15,631 bases of DNA from Tissierellaceae bacterium (lineage in GTDB: Bacteria; Bacillota; Clostridia; Tissierellales; Tissierellaceae), in NCBI GenBank assembly GCA_029264075.1, contig JARICQ010000036.1, positions 1 through 15,631 of the forward strand, given 5' to 3'. A program made the translations under genes and the position numbers. The notes beneath the pieces are model-generated. The model was not told the origin of the DNA, did no database searches, and saw only the letters and a program-made list of their open reading frames with translations. Below are positions 15,199-15,631 of this stretch, piece after piece; within the stretch, counting starts at the first letter, position 1; the number at the start of each line of letters is the position of its first letter.

Positions 15199-15226
15199 AT
15201 TATAACAAAATAAAATGGATTGTATA
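15199..15226 (-). promoter_or_regulatory. Candidate promoter of the lysR gene
   Basis: On the minus strand: TATACA (15226-15221), 16 bp, TATAAT (15204-15199). The leader would be about 40 nt to the TTG start. It lies in very AT-rich sequence, so only the -10 is convincing. Confidence 0.45.
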
Positions 15227-15229
15227 TAT

Positions 15230-15376
15230 TTATATTGCTTATATTACTAATGAAGATAAAAGAAATACTAGTTTGGATTAAAGTTAATAAAACAACTTAG
15301 ACAAACCTTAAGAGTCTAATTTACAAGCATTTGATTTTATATAGAGTAACTAATTTAAATAGTTTCTAAAAAGGCA
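15230..15376. other. AT-rich spacer without visible genes
   Basis: No reading frame with a ribosome site, no strong hairpin and no repeat was seen here. It separates the lysR promoter from the rightward promoter array and may supply upstream A-tract elements to it. Confidence 0.5.
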
Positions 15377-15405
15377 TTGACATTTCTTTGAAAACTGTGT
15401 ATCAT
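15377..15405 (+). promoter_or_regulatory. Tandem promoter P1 (probable rRNA operon)
   Basis: Perfect TTGACA (15377-15382), 17-bp spacer, TATCAT (15400-15405). The start would be near 15412. It is the first of three promoters with the same spacing pointing out of the window. Confidence 0.8.
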
Positions 15406-15529
15406 AATAAAAGTCGGCTGGAAGACAAAGCTTTCTACAAAGTAAAAGCTTGAAAAAAGTTTTTAAGAAAAGTTTTGGAAAACGGTTGACAAATAATATC
15501 AAATATAGTATCATAATAAAAGTCGGCTG
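15399..15529 (+). repeat. 22-bp direct repeat carrying the -10 and start region of P1 and P2
   Basis: 15399-15420 and 15508-15529 are identical over 22 bp, 109 bp apart. Each copy begins GTATCATAATAAAAG and ends TCGGCTG, so it includes the -10 hexamer, the start point and the first transcribed bases. The sequence just upstream of the -35 boxes also recurs as AAAACGGTTGACAAA and AAAACAGTTGACAAA before P2 and P3. This is best explained by duplication of a promoter module. Confidence 0.85.
15486..15514 (+). promoter_or_regulatory. Tandem promoter P2 (probable rRNA operon)
   Basis: Perfect TTGACA (15486-15491), 17 bp, TATCAT (15509-15514). Its upstream A/T tracts (AAGTTTTTAAGAAAAG) resemble UP elements. 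Confidence 0.82.
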
Positions 15530-15586
15530 AAAAAGAAAACTTAAAAATCAGTTGAAAAACGGATTTAAAAAAGTTTTAAAAAACAG

Positions 15587-15615
15587 TTGACAAAGTATTT
15601 AGTAGATGTTATACT
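15587..15615 (+). promoter_or_regulatory. Tandem promoter P3 (probable rRNA operon)
   Basis: Perfect TTGACA (15587-15592), 17 bp, TATACT (15610-15615), again preceded by A/T tracts. Only about 16 bp of transcribed sequence remains in the window. Three consensus promoters in tandem are the usual arrangement upstream of 16S rRNA in low-GC Bacillota; a tRNA cluster or highly expressed protein operon is the alternative. Confidence 0.82.
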
Positions 15616-15631
15616 AAATAAGCTGCCTCAG

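Noticed and set aside
15383..15396. CTTTGAAAACTG inside P1, similar to the processed rRNA leader motif of Bacillota
   Set aside because: It lies between the -35 and -10 and so is not transcribed from P1; probably chance or an old duplication.
15399..15529. CRISPR or mobile-element end repeats
   Set aside because: Only two copies exist, each is a promoter -10/start region, and there are no cas genes, transposase or target duplications.

Overview
The window is AT-rich bacterial DNA with Shine-Dalgarno-type ribosome sites before almost every gene, TTGACA/TATAAT-type promoters and many intrinsic terminators. A Firmicutes-type 6S RNA, a BmrCD-like heterodimeric ABC exporter, YtxG/YtxH-like envelope proteins and the long (about 670-residue) form of urocanate hydratase point to an anaerobic low-GC Bacillota, probably a Clostridia/Tissierellia-type organism. 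The genus cannot be read from this window. It looks like chromosome: no transposase, phage gene, plasmid gene, CRISPR array or tRNA was seen.

Layout. (1) 41-988: an RluA-family pseudouridine synthase with its own promoter. (2) 1044-1293: an unlinked RNA gene with a good promoter, a closing helix and a terminator, identified as 6S RNA (ssrS). (3) 1304-5986, minus strand: an operon of a two-gene heterodimeric ABC exporter (583 + 670 aa) followed by a PHP-domain phosphohydrolase. Its end shares a bidirectional terminator with the 6S gene. (4) 6130-7200, plus strand: a YtxH-like protein with a charged repetitive tail and a YtxG/DUF948-like membrane-anchored protein, closed by a 20-bp perfect inverted repeat. 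(5) 7220-8676: a diacylglycerol-kinase-type lipid kinase and a MarR-family regulator in one operon. (6) 8702-14143: a histidine utilisation operon, hutH-hutU-hutI, with a cheW-like gene as its fourth member. (7) 14260-15153, minus strand: a LysR-family regulator convergent with the hut operon, the two separated by a 23-bp perfect inverted repeat. (8) 15377-15631: three tandem TTGACA-17-TATNNT promoters firing to the right out of the window, with the -10/start region duplicated, very probably the promoter cluster of an rRNA operon.

How the genes work together. HutH deaminates histidine to urocanate, HutU hydrates it to imidazolonepropionate, and HutI opens the ring to N-formimino-glutamate. 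The enzyme for the last step (formiminotransferase or formiminoglutamase) is not in this window. The hut leader is the most interesting regulatory stretch. A perfect 8-2-8 palindrome directly after marR overlaps a candidate promoter. It is followed by a possible 32-codon ORF and a strong intrinsic terminator lying before hutH, with a second candidate promoter after the terminator. Local MarR control, attenuation, or simply termination of the marR operon are all compatible with what is seen. The cheW gene tied to hutI suggests a link between histidine use and chemoreceptor signalling.

No clearly new defence or mobile system was found. The most useful second looks are the hut leader, the hut-cheW linkage, the duplicated promoter array and the 6S RNA.
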